Positions 26,796-38,403 are shown, counted from the first letter of the stretch. The stretch is DNA of 64,000 nucleotides from Limimaricola hongkongensis DSM 17492 (GCF_000600975.2 NZ_KK088649.1:16149-80148); one strand, 5' to 3'. Notes: a model not told the origin generated them from the sequence alone. Numbers and translations are program-made.

Positions 26796-27812
26796 TCAGA
26801 ACTGGTCTTCGAATTTCTTGGCCAGATCCTCGATGTTGTCCGGCGGCCAGTCCTCGACGTCCATGCCGAGATGCAGGCCCATGCCCGAAAGCACTTCCTT
26901 GATCTCGTTGAGCGACTTGCGGCCGAAGTTCGGGGTGCGGAGCATCTCGGCTTCGGTCTTCTGGATCAGGTCGCCGATATAGACGATGTTGTCGTTCTTC
27001 AGGCAGTTCGCCGAACGCACCGAAAGCTCGAGCTCGTCGACCTTCTTGAGCAGCAGCGGGTTGAACTCCAGCCCGTCGTCGAGCGCGCCGGCCGAGGCCG
27101 ATTCCGGCTCGTCGAAGTTGACGAAGATCGACAGCTGGTCCTGCAGGATGCGCGCGGCATAGGCCACGGCGTCGTCGGGCGTCAGCGAGCCGTCGGTCTC
27201 GACCTTCATGGTCAGCTTGTCATAGTCGAGCACCTGCCCCTCGCGGGTCGGCTGCACGTCGTAGGACACCTTCTTGACCGGCGAATAGATGGCGTCGATG
27301 GCGATCATGCCGATCGGCGCGTCCTCGGGCTTGTTGCGGTCGGCCGCGACATAGCCCTTGCCGGTGTTGACGGTCAGCTCCATGTAGAGCGACGCGCCAT
27401 CGTCGAGGTGGCAGATCACGTGATCCTTGTTGAGGATCTCGATGCCCGCAGATTCGGAAATGTCACCGGCGGTGACGACGCCGGGGCCGGTCGCCTGGAC
27501 GGAGAGCCGCTTGGGGCCTTCGACTTCCATGCGGATCGACACGCCCTTGAGGTTGAGCACCACGTCGGTCACGTCTTCGCGGACGCCCGAGATCGAGGAG
27601 AACTCGTGCAGGACATTGTCGATCTGGACGGAGGTGATGGCCGCGCCCTGCAGCGACGACATCAGCACGCGGCGCAGCGCGTTGCCGAGCGTCAGGCCGA
27701 AGCCACGCTCCAGCGGCTCGGCGACGACGGTGGCCTGCCGGGCGGGGTCGTTGCCGGGGCGGACGTCGAGCTGCGTCGGTTTGATCAGCTCGGCCCAATT
27801 CTTGTGGATCAT
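26796..27812 (-). CDS. rpoA: RNA polymerase alpha subunit
   Basis: A 338-aa protein starting [12 protein letters not shown]. The N-terminal assembly domain includes [19 protein letters not shown]. The C-terminal domain has LPLRSAN-like [22 protein letters not shown] and [14 protein letters not shown], the UP-element and activator contact surface. ATG 27812 is used because GGAGGG lies 4 bp upstream; an in-frame ATG four codons earlier overlaps that site. Confidence 0.98.
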   Translation of the reverse strand: MIHKNWAELIKPTQLDVRPGNDPARQATVVAEPLERGFGLTLGNALRRVLMSSLQGAAITSVQIDNVLHEFSSISGVREDVTDVVLNLKGVSIRMEVEGPKRLSVQATGPGVVTAGDISESAGIEILNKDHVICHLDDGASLYMELTVNTGKGYVAADRNKPEDAPIGMIAIDAIYSPVKKVSYDVQPTREGQVLDYDKLTMKVETDGSLTPDDAVAYAARILQDQLSIFVNFDEPESASAGALDDGLEFNPLLLKKVDELELSVRSANCLKNDNIVYIGDLIQKTEAEMLRTPNFGRKSLNEIKEVLSGMGLHLGMDVEDWPPDNIEDLAKKFEDQF

Positions 27813-27883
27813 GCGTCCCTCCATTCCTGTCCGCGCTCCATGGTCCCGAAGAGCCGGACGCCCGAGGTTTCAAAATGACGGAT

Positions 27884-27911
27884 CGGGGCCGCGCAGACAG
27901 GCGCGGCCCCG
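27884..27911 (-). other. Intercistronic stem-loop rpsK/rpoA
   Basis: A perfect 11-bp GC stem (CGGGGCCGCGC with its complement) and 6-nt loop lies in the 115-bp gap. On the minus strand ATCCGTCATTTTG follows 17 bp past the rpsK stop, so partial termination before rpoA is possible. Confidence 0.6.
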
Positions 27912-27927
27912 GATAGGTGGTTCTGGT

Positions 27928-28320
27928 TCAGACGCGGCGGCGCTTCGGCGGGCGGCAGCCGTTATGGGCGATCGGCGTCACGTCGCGGATCGACGTGATG
28001 TTGAAGCCGACGGCGGCCAGCGCGCGCAGCGCGCTCTCGCGGCCCGAACCGGGGCCCTGCACTTCGACCTCGAGCGTCTTGACGCCGTGGTCCTGCGCCT
28101 TGCGGCCCGCATCCTCGGCGGCCAGCTGGGCGGCGTAGGGGGTCGACTTGCGCGAGCCCTTGAAGCCCATGGTGCCGGCGGACGACCAGGAGATCGCGTT
28201 GCCCTGCACGTCCGAGATCAGGATCTTGGTGTTGTTGAACGAAGAGTTCACATGCGCCACGCCAGCGGCGATGTTCTTGGAGACCTTCTTCTTGCCTCCG
28301 CGACGGGTATCACGTGCCAT
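27928..28320 (-). CDS. rpsK: 30S ribosomal protein S11
   Basis: A 130-aa platform protein. It contains [36 protein letters not shown] and the C-terminal [18 protein letters not shown]. It binds 16S rRNA near the decoding-site platform. It is 12 bp downstream of rpsM and co-transcribed with it. Confidence 0.98.
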   Translation of the reverse strand: MARDTRRGGKKKVSKNIAAGVAHVNSSFNNTKILISDVQGNAISWSSAGTMGFKGSRKSTPYAAQLAAEDAGRKAQDHGVKTLEVEVQGPGSGRESALRALAAVGFNITSIRDVTPIAHNGCRPPKRRRV

Positions 28321-28332
28321 CGAAGCGCCTCC

Positions 28333-28701
28333 TTATTTCTTCTTGCCGGCAATGGCCTTTGCGGGGCCTTTGCGGGTGCGTGCGTTGGTATGGGTGCGCT
28401 GGCCGCGGACCGGCAGGTTGCGACGGTGGCGCAGGCCACGGTAGCAGCCGAGATCCATCAGGCGCTTGATGTTCATCGTGGTCTCGCGACGCAGGTCGCC
28501 TTCCACGGTGAGGTTGGCGTCGATGTGCTCGCGGATCGACAGCACTTCGGCGTCGGACAGGTCGTTGACCCGGCGGGTGACGTCGATGCCGACGGCTTCG
28601 CAGATCTGGCGGGCGGTGGTGTCACCGATACCGGTGATGTAGGTGAGGGCGATCGGAACCCGCTTCGCGGTCGGGATGTTCACGCCGGCAATACGTGCCA
28701 C
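28333..28701 (-). CDS. rpsM: 30S ribosomal protein S13
   Basis: A 122-aa protein of the 30S head. It starts [20 protein letters not shown] and ends in the basic [18 protein letters not shown] tail that reaches toward the P site. It is the first r-protein gene after adk, separated from it by 211 bp with a hairpin close to the start. Confidence 0.98.
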   Translation of the reverse strand: MARIAGVNIPTAKRVPIALTYITGIGDTTARQICEAVGIDVTRRVNDLSDAEVLSIREHIDANLTVEGDLRRETTMNIKRLMDLGCYRGLRHRRNLPVRGQRTHTNARTRKGPAKAIAGKKK

Positions 28702-28721
28702 GTTTTGCGTCCTTTCGTTGC

Positions 28722-28741
28722 GGCTCCGTTATGCCGGAGCC
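28722..28741. other. Hairpin in the rpsM leader
   Basis: GGCTCCG and CGGAGCC flank a 6-nt loop, 20 bp upstream of the rpsM ATG. The T6 tract lies on the plus-strand side (28742-28747), so as an intrinsic terminator it would act on antisense transcription. On the sense strand it could be a leader structure. Confidence 0.5.
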
Positions 28742-28912
28742 TTTTTTCACAACTGAGGCCCGGACGAACCGGGCCGCACTCTGCGAGGTGATCCGCGCCG
28801 GGACAGGAGCGACCCGCACACCGGCACGAAATGATTCCCTTGCGGGATGGGGCTGTCTATGGGCGGACGGGCAGAGGGTCAAGCCCCCTGCCCGCGCCAC
28901 GCGATCGCCCGC

Positions 28913-29577
28913 TCAGGCGTCCTGGGTCTGCTGGCCCAGAAGACCCGCGATCTCGGCCGAAACCTCCTCGATCGCGGCAAGACCGTTGACGCTCTCGAGC
29001 TGGCCTTTGGCGTGGTAGTAGCCGATCAGCGGCGAGGTCTGCTTGTAATAGGCCAGAAGCCGGGTGCGCAGCGCGTCCTCGTTGTCGTCGGCGCGGCGCG
29101 TGATCTCGGTCGCGCCGCATTCGGCGCAGGCGCCGTCCGCCGGGATCGGCCGGGTCACGTCGTGATAGACCGCGCCGCAATTGGCGCAGGTGGCGCGGCC
29201 GGTGATGCGCGCGACCAGCACCTCGTCATCGACCCGCATCTCGATCACGTGGTCGAGGCTCTGGCCCAGCTCGTCGAGCAGCGCGGCCAGCGCGTCGGCC
29301 TGCGCCAGCGTGCGCGGGAAGCCGTCGAAGATATAGCCGCCGGCCTCCTTGCCCGAGGTGAGCTTTTCGCGGATCAGGCCGATGACGATCTCGTCGGTGA
29401 CCAGCTCGCCGCGATCCATCACGTCGGCGACGCGGCGGCCCATCTCGGTGCCCGAGGAGCGGGCCTCGCGCAGCATGTCGCCGGTGGAGAGCTGGACCAT
29501 GCCGCGCCCTTCGACCAGGCGCTTGGCCTGCGTGCCCTTGCCCGCCCCCGGCGGTCCCAGAAGAATGATGTTCACGG

Positions 29578-29581
<4 letters not shown>
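28913..29581 (-). CDS. adk: Adenylate kinase (zinc-lid type)
   Basis: A 222-aa kinase that interconverts ATP plus AMP and two ADP. It has the P-loop GPPGAGKGT (9-17), the AMP site STGDMLR and the FDGFPRT motif. The long lid carries four cysteines (Cys132, Cys135, Cys152, Cys155), the structural zinc site seen in Gram-positive and some alphaproteobacterial enzymes. Its ATG overlaps the secY stop by 4 bp. Confidence 0.97.
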
Positions 29582-30951
<1,370 letters not shown>

Positions 30952-30972
30952 CGGGGCTCTCTTGTCATGTCA

Positions 30973-31007
30973 GCGCCGCCGGACCGGGATCTTCCGGTCG
31001 GCGGCGC
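30973..31007 (-). other. Intercistronic stem-loop rplO/secY
   Basis: GCGCCGCC and GGCGGCGC enclose a second stem GACCGG/CCGGTC with one bulged G. It occupies a third of the 106-bp gap between rplO and secY. There is no T-run. Confidence 0.6.
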
Positions 31008-31057
31008 GGGAACAGTCGGTGACGGAGGCGGGGAGCGCAAGGCCCCCCGGCCACCGA

Positions 31058-31534
31058 TTATTCGGCGGCGGCCGCCGGCGCGGTGAGGGTGAGCTTGCCG
31101 CCCGCCTTCTCGACCGCCTCGACCGCGCCCTTGGAGGCGCCGGTGACGGCGATGTTGGCCTTGGAGGTGAACTCGCCCTTCGACAGGACGCGCACGCCGT
31201 CACGCTTGCGACGGATCACGCCCGACGCGACCAGCGCGTCCTCGGTGATGTCCTGGGCGGCGTCGATCTTGCCGGCGTCGATGAACTTCTGGATCAGGCC
31301 CAGGTTGACGACGGCGTATTCGCGGCGGTTCGGCTTGTTGAAGCCACGCTTGGGCAGACGCTGGTAGAGCGGCATCTGGCCGCCCTCGTAGCCCTTGATG
31401 GCCACGCCCGAACGGGATTTCTGACCCTTGATACCACGGCCGCCCATCTTGCCGGTGCCGGAGCCCGGACCACGGCCGACGCGCTTGGCTTTCTTGGCCG
31501 CACCCGGGTTGTCGCGCAGTTCGTTGAGTTTCAT
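31058..31534 (-). CDS. rplO: 50S ribosomal protein L15
   Basis: A 158-aa protein starting [20 protein letters not shown]. The glycine-rich arm [22 protein letters not shown] and [16 protein letters not shown] are diagnostic. The end is alanine-rich. Unusually for an spc operon, the gene is separated from rpmD by 291 bp holding a terminator and a promoter, so it begins a new transcription unit leading into secY-adk. Confidence 0.98.
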   Translation of the reverse strand: MKLNELRDNPGAAKKAKRVGRGPGSGTGKMGGRGIKGQKSRSGVAIKGYEGGQMPLYQRLPKRGFNKPNRREYAVVNLGLIQKFIDAGKIDAAQDITEDALVASGVIRRKRDGVRVLSKGEFTSKANIAVTGASKGAVEAVEKAGGKLTLTAPAAAAE

Positions 31535-31631
31535 GTCGCTTCTCCTTGTGCCGGAACTGCCCCCCAGCGACGGAACGGGCAAACGCGGCTTCGTTGAATG
31601 GATTCGGGGCCTTCGGAAAGGCCACCGGCGG

Positions 31632-31660
31632 CGTATACGCCCGATGGCGCCACCATGCAA
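31632..31660 (-). promoter_or_regulatory. Promoter of rplO-secY-adk
   Basis: On the minus strand TTGCAT (31655-31660), a 17-bp spacer and TATACG (31632-31637) lie about 98 bp upstream of the rplO ATG and downstream of the rpmD terminator. The rest of the 291-bp gap holds no gene that I can support. Confidence 0.75.
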
Positions 31661-31774
31661 GCCGCGCGCCATGACGCCCGCGCGCCGCACGCCACAAAGG
31701 GCACGGCTGCTGACCGTTTCGCGCGCGAAACATGCGCCCCCGGCGTGACGGCATGACGGGCGCATATGCGAAAA

Positions 31775-31800
31775 GGGCGCCGCGGTTCCCCGCGGCGCCC
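31775..31800 (-). terminator. Terminator after rpmD
   Basis: A perfect 11-bp stem (GGGCGCCGCGG with its complement) and 4-nt loop, followed on the minus strand by TTTTCGCATATG, 26 bp past the rpmD stop. This is a strong rho-independent terminator inside what is normally a continuous spc operon. Confidence 0.85.
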
Positions 31801-31825
31801 CTTCCGTTCGCGCTGAGCCGGTGGC

Positions 31826-32011
31826 TCAGGCCTTTTCTTCGACGATCTGCACGAGGTGCGGGATCGAGTTCACCATGCCGCGCACCGAGGGGGTGTCCTC
31901 GAGCTCGCGGGTGCGGTGCATCTTGTTGAGACCCAGGCCCTTCAGCGTGGCACGCTGCGAGGCGGGGCGACGGATCGGCGAGCCGATCTGCTTGACGACG
32001 ATGGTTGCCAT
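31826..32011 (-). CDS. rpmD: 50S ribosomal protein L30
   Basis: A 61-aa protein ([20 protein letters not shown]) with the L30 core [20 protein letters not shown] and [12 protein letters not shown]. It is the last gene of the rpmC-to-rpmD unit. Confidence 0.97.
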   Translation of the reverse strand: MATIVVKQIGSPIRRPASQRATLKGLGLNKMHRTRELEDTPSVRGMVNSIPHLVQIVEEKA

Positions 32012-32022
32012 GTCCGCTCTCC

Positions 32023-32580
32023 TCAGGCTTCGGCGACTTCGGCGCTGGCCTCTTCGGGCTTGCGCAGAATGTCGGCGACCTTCTTGCCGCGACGCTGGGC
32101 GACCGCACGCGGCGACTGCTCGGCCTTCAGGCCGTCCAGCGTGGCGCGGATCATGTTGTAGGGGTTCTGCGAGCCCAGCGACTTGGACACGACGTCCTGG
32201 AGGCCGAGCATCTCGAACACCGCACGCATCGGGCCGCCGGCGATGATGCCGGTACCCGCGGGCGCCGCCCGCATGACGACACGGCCGGCGCCGTGGCGGC
32301 CTTCCATGTCGTGGTGCAGGGTCCGACCCTCGCGCAGCGGCACGCGGATCAGGTTGCGGCGCGCCTGCTCGGTGGCCTTGCGGATGGCCTCGGGGACCTC
32401 CTTGGCCTTGCCCTTGCCGAAACCGACGCGGCCCTTCTGGTCGCCGACGACGACGAGCGCCGCGAAGCCGAAGCGCTTGCCGCCCTTGACCGTCTTCGAC
32501 ACCCGGTTGATCGCCACGAGACGATCGGCGAATTCCGGGTTCTCGTCGCGGTCGCGGCGACGGTTGTCACGTTCTGCCAT
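32023..32580 (-). CDS. rpsE: 30S ribosomal protein S5
   Basis: A 185-aa protein. The double-stranded-RNA-binding-like domain starts [37 protein letters not shown] and [18 protein letters not shown] follow. The N-terminus is Arg/Asp-rich ([11 protein letters not shown]). S5 contributes to translational accuracy. It is 11 bp downstream of rplR. Confidence 0.98.
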   Translation of the reverse strand: MAERDNRRRDRDENPEFADRLVAINRVSKTVKGGKRFGFAALVVVGDQKGRVGFGKGKAKEVPEAIRKATEQARRNLIRVPLREGRTLHHDMEGRHGAGRVVMRAAPAGTGIIAGGPMRAVFEMLGLQDVVSKSLGSQNPYNMIRATLDGLKAEQSPRAVAQRRGKKVADILRKPEEASAEVAEA

Positions 32581-32591
32581 GTTACGTCTCC

Positions 32592-32951
32592 TCAGATCTT
32601 CAGGCCGGCGTCACGCGCCGCGTCAGCGAGCGCCTTGACCTTGCCGTGGAACAGGAAGCCGCCGCGGTCGAAATAGGCTTCGGACACGCCGGCCTTCTTC
32701 GCACGCTCCGCGATCGCCGCACCGACCTTGGCGGCCGCCTCGACGTTGTTCTTCCCGACGATGCCCAGATCCTTCTCGAGCGAGGAGGCCGAGGCGAGAG
32801 TGACGCCGTTCACGTCGTCGATCAGCTGCACGCTGATGTTCTTGTTGCTGCGGTGCACGGAGAGACGCGGACGATCCGCGTTCACCTTGCGCAGCTTGCT
32901 CCGGACGCGCTGACGGCGCTTCAGGAACAGATCCCGTTTGCTGTTTGCCAT
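32592..32951 (-). CDS. rplR: 50S ribosomal protein L18
   Basis: A 119-aa 5S rRNA-binding protein. [21 protein letters not shown] and the C-terminal [25 protein letters not shown] are characteristic. It follows rplF by 12 bp. Confidence 0.98.
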   Translation of the reverse strand: MANSKRDLFLKRRQRVRSKLRKVNADRPRLSVHRSNKNISVQLIDDVNGVTLASASSLEKDLGIVGKNNVEAAAKVGAAIAERAKKAGVSEAYFDRGGFLFHGKVKALADAARDAGLKI

Positions 32952-32963
32952 TTTTTCGCGTCC

Positions 32964-33497
32964 TTACTTCTTCTTGCCTTCCTTGCGGAAGATGAACTCG
33001 CCTTTGTAGCGGATGCCCTTGCCCTTGTAGGGCTCCGGGGCGCGCCACTCGCGAATGTTCGCCGCAACCTGACCCACGAGCTGCTGGTCGATGCCTTCGA
33101 CCACCACCTCGGTCTGCTTCGGGGCCGTGACGGTCACGCCTTCCGGCACCTCGAAGTTCACGTCGTGGCTGTAGCCGAGCGCCAGCTTCAGGGTGTTGCC
33201 CTGCATCTGCGCGCGGTAGCCGACGCCCTGGATCTCGAGCTCTTTCTTGAAGCCCTCGGAGACCCCGGTGACGAGGTTCTGGACCATCGAGCGGGACATG
33301 CCCCACTGCTGACGGGACCGCTTGGACAGGCCGCGCGGGGTGATCGACACCGCGCCGTCTTCGACGGCGAGGGTGACGTCGTCGGTGGCGGTGAAGCTGC
33401 GGGTGCCCTTGGGGCCCTTCACTTCGACCGTCTGGCCGCTGACATTGGCGGTGACGCCGCTGGGCAGAGCGACCGGGCGTTTACCGATACGAGACAT
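32964..33497 (-). CDS. rplF: 50S ribosomal protein L6
   Basis: A 177-aa protein made of two related alpha/beta domains. It starts [20 protein letters not shown] and has the C-terminal signature [25 protein letters not shown]6 sits near the sarcin-ricin loop and supports factor binding. Confidence 0.98.
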   Translation of the reverse strand: MSRIGKRPVALPSGVTANVSGQTVEVKGPKGTRSFTATDDVTLAVEDGAVSITPRGLSKRSRQQWGMSRSMVQNLVTGVSEGFKKELEIQGVGYRAQMQGNTLKLALGYSHDVNFEVPEGVTVTAPKQTEVVVEGIDQQLVGQVAANIREWRAPEPYKGKGIRYKGEFIFRKEGKKK

Positions 33498-33509
33498 TCC
33501 GGACCCTCC

Positions 33510-33902
33510 TTAGAATACGGTGCAAAGCACTTCGCCGCCGACATTGGCTGCGCGTGCGTTTGCATCCGACATCACGCCGCGGGGCGTGGAGACGATGGAG
33601 ACGCCCAGACCCTGGCGCGGAGCCGGCAGGTCGGAGACGCTCATGTAGACGCGGCGACCGGGCTTGGAGACCCGCTTCAGCTCACGGATCACCGGCGCGC
33701 CTTCGTAGTAGCGCAGGCTGATCTCGAGAGCGGGGTGCCCGTCCTTGCCCGTGGTCGGCTCGTAGCCGCGGATGTAGCCTTCGTCGGCCAGGACGTCGAG
33801 CACCCAGCCGCGCAGCTTGGAGGCGGGGGTGATGACGGTGGACTTGTGACGCATCTGCGCGTTGCGGATGCGGGTCAGCATATCACCGATGGGATCGTTC
33901 AT
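33510..33902 (-). CDS. rpsH: 30S ribosomal protein S8
   Basis: A 130-aa protein. [17 protein letters not shown] opens it, and [26 protein letters not shown] is the conserved rRNA-binding end. In E. coli S8 also represses the spc operon by binding the rplE message; whether the site exists here was not established. Confidence 0.98.
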   Translation of the reverse strand: MNDPIGDMLTRIRNAQMRHKSTVITPASKLRGWVLDVLADEGYIRGYEPTTGKDGHPALEISLRYYEGAPVIRELKRVSKPGRRVYMSVSDLPAPRQGLGVSIVSTPRGVMSDANARAANVGGEVLCTVF

Positions 33903-33915
33903 CTGTGGACCCTCC

Positions 33916-34221
33916 TTACCAGCTCGACTTGACCATGCCGGGGATTTCCCCGTTCGAGCCGAGCTCGCGCAGCATGATCCGGCTGAGTTTCAGCTTACGA
34001 TAGTAGGCGTGCGGACGCCCCGTCAGCTGGCAGCGGTTGTGAAGACGGGTGGGCGAGCTGTTGCGCGGCAGTTGCGCGAGCTTCAGGTTCGCCTTGAAGC
34101 GCTCTTCCACGGGCTTGTCTTTGTCGTTCGCGATCGCCTTGAGCTCGGCGCGCTTGGCGGCATACTGAGCCACCAGACGCTCGCGCTTCTTCTCGCGTTC
34201 GATCATGGATTTCTTGGCCAT
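33916..34221 (-). CDS. rpsN: 30S ribosomal protein S14 (zinc-independent form)
   Basis: A 101-aa long-form S14. It begins [17 protein letters not shown] and ends in [25 protein letters not shown] then [13 protein letters not shown]. The CxxC zinc motifs of the short form are absent, as expected for this length class. Confidence 0.98.
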   Translation of the reverse strand: MAKKSMIEREKKRERLVAQYAAKRAELKAIANDKDKPVEERFKANLKLAQLPRNSSPTRLHNRCQLTGRPHAYYRKLKLSRIMLRELGSNGEIPGMVKSSW

Positions 34222-34243
34222 ATCTCTCTTTTCCTCCCGCGGA

Positions 34244-34807
34244 TCAGCTGTTGAACGGCATGTTGAAATGCTTCAACAGCGCCTTCGCTTCCGCGTCGGT
34301 CTTCGCGGTGGTGCAGATGACGATATCCATGCCCCAGACCTCGTCGACCTTGTCGAAGTTGATCTCCGGGAACACGATGTGCTCCTTCAGGCCGACGGCG
34401 TAGTTGCCGTTGCCGTCGAAGCTCTTGCCCGGCACGCCGCGGAAGTCGCGGATGCGCGGCATCGCCACGGTGATCAGGCGGTCGAGGAATTCGTACATCC
34501 GGTCGCCACGCAGGGTCACCTTCGCACCGAGCGGCATGTCCTCGCGGACGCGGAAGCCGGCGATCGACTTCTTGGCCTTGGTGACGACGGCGCGCTGACC
34601 GGCGATGGTCGAAAGATCGTCCTGGGCGGACTTGGCTTTCTTGGAATCGCGGACGGCCTCGGCCCCGGCGCCGATGTTCAGGACGATCTTGTCCAGGCGC
34701 GGGATCTGCATGTCGTTCTTGTAGCCGAACTCTTCGCGGAGCTTGGCCTTGATCTCGTCGGCGAAGGTCGCCTTGAGACGCGGGGTGTAGTTCGCGGTAT
34801 CGAGCAT
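34244..34807 (-). CDS. rplE: 50S ribosomal protein L5
   Basis: A 187-aa 5S rRNA-binding protein of the central protuberance. It has [42 protein letters not shown] and a C-terminal [19 protein letters not shown]. The ATG shares one base with the rplX stop. Confidence 0.98.
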   Translation of the reverse strand: MLDTANYTPRLKATFADEIKAKLREEFGYKNDMQIPRLDKIVLNIGAGAEAVRDSKKAKSAQDDLSTIAGQRAVVTKAKKSIAGFRVREDMPLGAKVTLRGDRMYEFLDRLITVAMPRIRDFRGVPGKSFDGNGNYAVGLKEHIVFPEINFDKVDEVWGMDIVICTTAKTDAEAKALLKHFNMPFNS

Positions 34808-35112
34808 CAGATCACGTCCCCGGTGGTCTTGGCGAAACGCACCTTCTTGCCGTCTTCCTCGCGGAAGCCGACGCGGGCCGCTTTGCCGTTGGCATCGACG
34901 ATGGCCAGGTTCGACAGCTGGATCGGCATCGCCTTGGGCTGACGGCCACCCTGGTCGGTCTGGCTTTGCTTGACGTGGCGGATCGCGACGTTGATCCCCT
35001 CGACCACGGCCTTGCCGGCCTTGGGATCGACGGACTGGATCTCGCCGGTCTTGCCCTTGTCCTTGCCGGTCAGGACGACGACCTTGTCACCTTTGCGGAG
35101 TTTGGCAGCCAT
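34807..35112 (-). CDS. rplX: 50S ribosomal protein L24
   Basis: A 101-aa protein with the KOW motif [20 protein letters not shown]. It is an early assembly protein at the 5' end of 23S rRNA. It shares single-base junctions with rplN and rplE, so all three should be translationally coupled. Confidence 0.98.
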   Translation of the reverse strand: MAAKLRKGDKVVVLTGKDKGKTGEIQSVDPKAGKAVVEGINVAIRHVKQSQTDQGGRQPKAMPIQLSNLAIVDANGKAARVGFREEDGKKVRFAKTTGDVI

Positions 35113-35480
35113 TACAGCACCTCCGGAGCGAGCGAGATGATCTTCATGAAGTTCTTCGCGCGCAGCTCACGAACCACCGGCCCGAAGATACGGGTGCCGA
35201 CCGGCTCGTTGTTGTTGTTGAGAATGACGGCCGCGTTGCGGTCGAAGCGGATCGAAGTGCCGTCTTCGCGGCGAACTTCCTTGGCGGTGCGCACGACGAC
35301 GGCCTTGCGGACGTCACCTTTCTTCACGCGGCCACGGGGGATCGCTTCCTTGACGGACACCACGATGATGTCGCCGACCGACGCATACCGGCGGTGCGAA
35401 CCGCCGAGGACCTTGATGCACTGCACCCGGCGTGCGCCGGAGTTGTCAGCGACATCCAGATTGGTCTGCATCTGGATCAT
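35112..35480 (-). CDS. rplN: 50S ribosomal protein L14
   Basis: A 122-aa beta-barrel protein. [20 protein letters not shown] and [30 protein letters not shown] are diagnostic. It lies at the subunit interface. A 75-bp gap without evident signals separates it from rpsQ. Confidence 0.98.
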   Translation of the reverse strand: MIQMQTNLDVADNSGARRVQCIKVLGGSHRRYASVGDIIVVSVKEAIPRGRVKKGDVRKAVVVRTAKEVRREDGTSIRFDRNAAVILNNNNEPVGTRIFGPVVRELRAKNFMKIISLAPEVL

Positions 35481-35555
35481 GGGTTTCTCCCGACCTTTGG
35501 GGGGCTCGCTATGGCCTTCTCCCCAGGGTTTCGTTCAAGCTGGAACGTGGGCGCC

Positions 35556-35786
35556 TTACTCGGCGATCACTTCCCAGCGCTTGGTCTTGGATTTCGGGGC
35601 GCATTCCTGGATGCGGACGATGTCGCCCACATTGTAGGTGTTCGCCTCGTCGTGAGCCCGGTACTTCTTGGACTTACGGATGGTCTTCTTCAGAACCGGG
35701 TGCGTGAACCGGCGCTCGATCGACACGGTGACGGTCTGCGCGTTCTGGTTCGAGGTCACGACGCCTTGCAGGATGCGTTTGGGCAT
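35556..35786 (-). CDS. rpsQ: 30S ribosomal protein S17
   Basis: A 76-aa OB-fold protein with [21 protein letters not shown], the [18 protein letters not shown] loop and [20 protein letters not shown]. It starts 4 bp after the rpmC stop. Confidence 0.98.
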   Translation of the reverse strand: MPKRILQGVVTSNQNAQTVTVSIERRFTHPVLKKTIRKSKKYRAHDEANTYNVGDIVRIQECAPKSKTKRWEVIAE

Positions 35787-35790
35787 GGGC

Positions 35791-36006
35791 TCAGGCCTCC
35801 GTGCCGGCGGCTTCGGCCGCCTTCTGGTTCAGGATGGTGTGGATGCGGGCGACGTCGCGCTTGACGACGCGCATCCGCGCGGTGTTCTCGAGCTGGCCGG
35901 TGGCCTGCTGGAAGCGCAGGTTGAACGCTTCTTTCTTCAGGTCGACGAGAGTCTCGCGGAGCTGGTCCGCGGACTTGTCGCGGAGTTCCTTGGCATGCAG
36001 CGCCAT
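35791..36006 (-). CDS. rpmC: 50S ribosomal protein L29
   Basis: A 71-aa helical hairpin protein near the peptide exit. [28 protein letters not shown] and [14 protein letters not shown] are the family core. In most genomes rpmC directly follows rplP; here 1.26 kb with an HNH gene intervenes, and rpmC has a candidate promoter of its own. Confidence 0.98.
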   Translation of the reverse strand: MALHAKELRDKSADQLRETLVDLKKEAFNLRFQQATGQLENTARMRVVKRDVARIHTILNQKAAEAAGTEA

Positions 36007-36092
36007 GGGGCTTTCCTTTCGACATCACCGGAAGGCCCCTTTCATCATCGAGAGGGTCACCCTGATTCCGGTGGATAGGTGAATGAGCGCTG

Positions 36093-36121
36093 TCCCTAGA
36101 CGGAATGGGCCGGGGATGCAA
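36093..36121 (-). promoter_or_regulatory. Candidate promoter of rpmC and the spc genes
   Basis: On the minus strand TTGCAT (36116-36121), a 17-bp spacer and TAGGGA (36093-36098) lie in the 184-bp gap between the HNH gene and rpmC, about 86 bp before the rpmC ATG. The -35 box is identical to those of tRNA-Arg and rplO. The -10 box is weaker. Confidence 0.6.
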
Positions 36122-36190
36122 ACCCTTTCTCGGACGGGGCACCGTGTCGTGCCTGTAGGGTCGAGCTACCATCGAAGCGCTTCGGCTCGC

Positions 36191-37117
36191 TCAGCTCCAA
36201 GGTAGAGCTTCATCCGGGGTCATTGATACTTGCCCGAACACGTTCTCTCTATGCCAGCGCAGGTTTTCTGGGTGGGGCCAGTCATGCCGGTCATTCGGCT
36301 TACGGAGGCGTCCATCCGGGACGATGAGTCGGTCCACGACCTCACCGGGGACTTTGTTCCGCGACACCAAGATCGTCCAGTCCTCAGCAACGGAGATGAG
36401 ACCGCGATCGAACATCCAATGCAACGTTCCTGACAATGCCAGGCCGTTACGGACCGAGTCGCTTCCCTGTTTATCAACCGGGCGAATATGCGCTGCTTGC
36501 ACTTCCGGACGGCCGCCGCCATTTCTGAGCCGAAGTCCTGAAATCGCACAGCGATAGTCGTAAGCTTCCCTGACCCGGCGCCTAAACGCGACATCTCGGT
36601 AGGCACGTTTGGTCAATCGTTCGAGAATGGGGCGCTCGAATGCAAGTGCCTCCTCCGCCATGGCCGAAGAGGGACTTCCATATCTCCTGGCTTCCATTTC
36701 CTCGAGATGCTGCGGCAGTCCTATGTTCACGATCCTAGCAAAATCAGCCTCAGGCAACTTGCGGACAGCCTGTTGCTGAGCGCCTCCCTTTTTAGGGGTT
36801 CCATCCGGATGTGAGAGCAATGTTTCGAGCGGGCGGCCCTCAATTAAACGAGCGACATTTTCATCGAATGGCAGGAAGCTGCCGGGTTCGATCAACGCCA
36901 AATAGCGATCGGCGACTCCCGGCTTGGGAATGATCGCCGCAATCTTGGCGACCGCAAAATAGGCGCGCGGACCGGCTTTCACCGGTTCATAATACACAAC
37001 CCAATCGCCGACGCCTTCGCGCATAGCCTTCAAGTAGGCTTTCGGAAAATCATACCGGGTATCCAGCTCGTCCTCATAGATGGAGTCAGCTCGATGCAGG
37101 AGAACAAGTTTGGTCAT
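36191..37117 (-). CDS. HNH endonuclease with EVE/PUA-like N-terminal domain, inserted in the r-protein operon
   Basis: A 308-aa protein. Residues about 20-75 (YDFPKAYLKAMREGVGDWVVYY then YFAVAKIAAI) resemble EVE/PUA-like readers of modified bases. Residues about 185-245 form an HNH domain: YRCAISGL, AAHIRPVDK (His210), NGLALSGTLHWMFDRGL (Asn224, His233). EVE-HNH enzymes such as VcaM4I cut modified DNA, so a modification-dependent restriction role is inferred. ATG 37117 is preferred; in-frame sequence upstream looks non-coding. Base composition is visibly less GC-rich than the flanking ribosomal genes, suggesting acquisition. It lies between rplP, behind a strong terminator, and the rpmC promoter. 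A rival view is a generic HNH protein without defence function. Confidence 0.88.
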   Translation of the reverse strand: MTKLVLLHRADSIYEDELDTRYDFPKAYLKAMREGVGDWVVYYEPVKAGPRAYFAVAKIAAIIPKPGVADRYLALIEPGSFLPFDENVARLIEGRPLETLLSHPDGTPKKGGAQQQAVRKLPEADFARIVNIGLPQHLEEMEARRYGSPSSAMAEEALAFERPILERLTKRAYRDVAFRRRVREAYDYRCAISGLRLRNGGGRPEVQAAHIRPVDKQGSDSVRNGLALSGTLHWMFDRGLISVAEDWTILVSRNKVPGEVVDRLIVPDGRLRKPNDRHDWPHPENLRWHRENVFGQVSMTPDEALPWS

Positions 37118-37204
37118 AGGCCCACCGAATAGATAGCCGCAGGTTGTGGCAAGAGGTTGCACGCAACCCGAACCCACTAAAGACAAGCTGCCGGCAAAGC
37201 AAAA

Positions 37205-37230
37205 GCCCCCGCCGATCGCTCGGCGGGGGC
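37205..37230 (-). terminator. Terminator after rplP
   Basis: A perfect 11-bp stem (GCCCCCGCCGA with its complement) and TCGC-type loop, followed on the minus strand by TTTTGCTTTG. It should stop most S10-operon transcription before the HNH gene. Confidence 0.88.
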
Positions 37231-37266
37231 CTTCGTGTCGTGCGCGGGGGCCGAAGCCCCCTGCCC

Positions 37267-37680
37267 TTACCAGTCCTCGCGGACCACGGTGCGGGTCTTG
37301 ATCGGCAGCTTCATCGCGGCGAGGCGAAGAGCTTCGCGGGCGACGCTTTCGCTGACGCCGTCGATCTCGAACATCACGCGGCCCGGCTTGACCTTGGCGG
37401 CCCAGAAGTCGACCGAACCCTTACCCTTACCCATCCGGACTTCGGTGGGCTTGGAGGTCACGGGCGTGTCCGGGAAGATCCGGATCCAGACCCGGCCCTG
37501 ACGCTTCATGTGGCGGGTCAGGGCGCGGCGGGCGGCCTCGATCTGACGCGCGGTGATGCGCTCGGGCTGCACGGCCTTCAGGCCATAGGACCCGAAGTCC
37601 AGGTTGAAGCCGCCCTTGGCTTCGCCGTGGATCCGGCCCTTGTGCTGCTTGCGGAACTTAGTGCGCTTCGGTTGAAGCAT
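37267..37680 (-). CDS. rplP: 50S ribosomal protein L16
   Basis: A 137-aa protein. [19 protein letters not shown] and [24 protein letters not shown] are diagnostic; [11 protein letters not shown] lies near the A-site side. It is normally followed by rpmC but here ends the S10 unit at a terminator. Confidence 0.98.
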   Translation of the reverse strand: MLQPKRTKFRKQHKGRIHGEAKGGFNLDFGSYGLKAVQPERITARQIEAARRALTRHMKRQGRVWIRIFPDTPVTSKPTEVRMGKGKGSVDFWAAKVKPGRVMFEIDGVSESVAREALRLAAMKLPIKTRTVVREDW

Positions 37681-37695
37681 GTTTCAACCCTCCCC

Positions 37696-38402
<707 letters not shown>

Positions 38403-38403
<1 letters not shown>

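Noticed and set aside
37118..37186. Longer HNH protein from an upstream start at 37186
   Set aside because: The extra 23 residues read like intergenic sequence, and the region close to 37205 is the rplP terminator.
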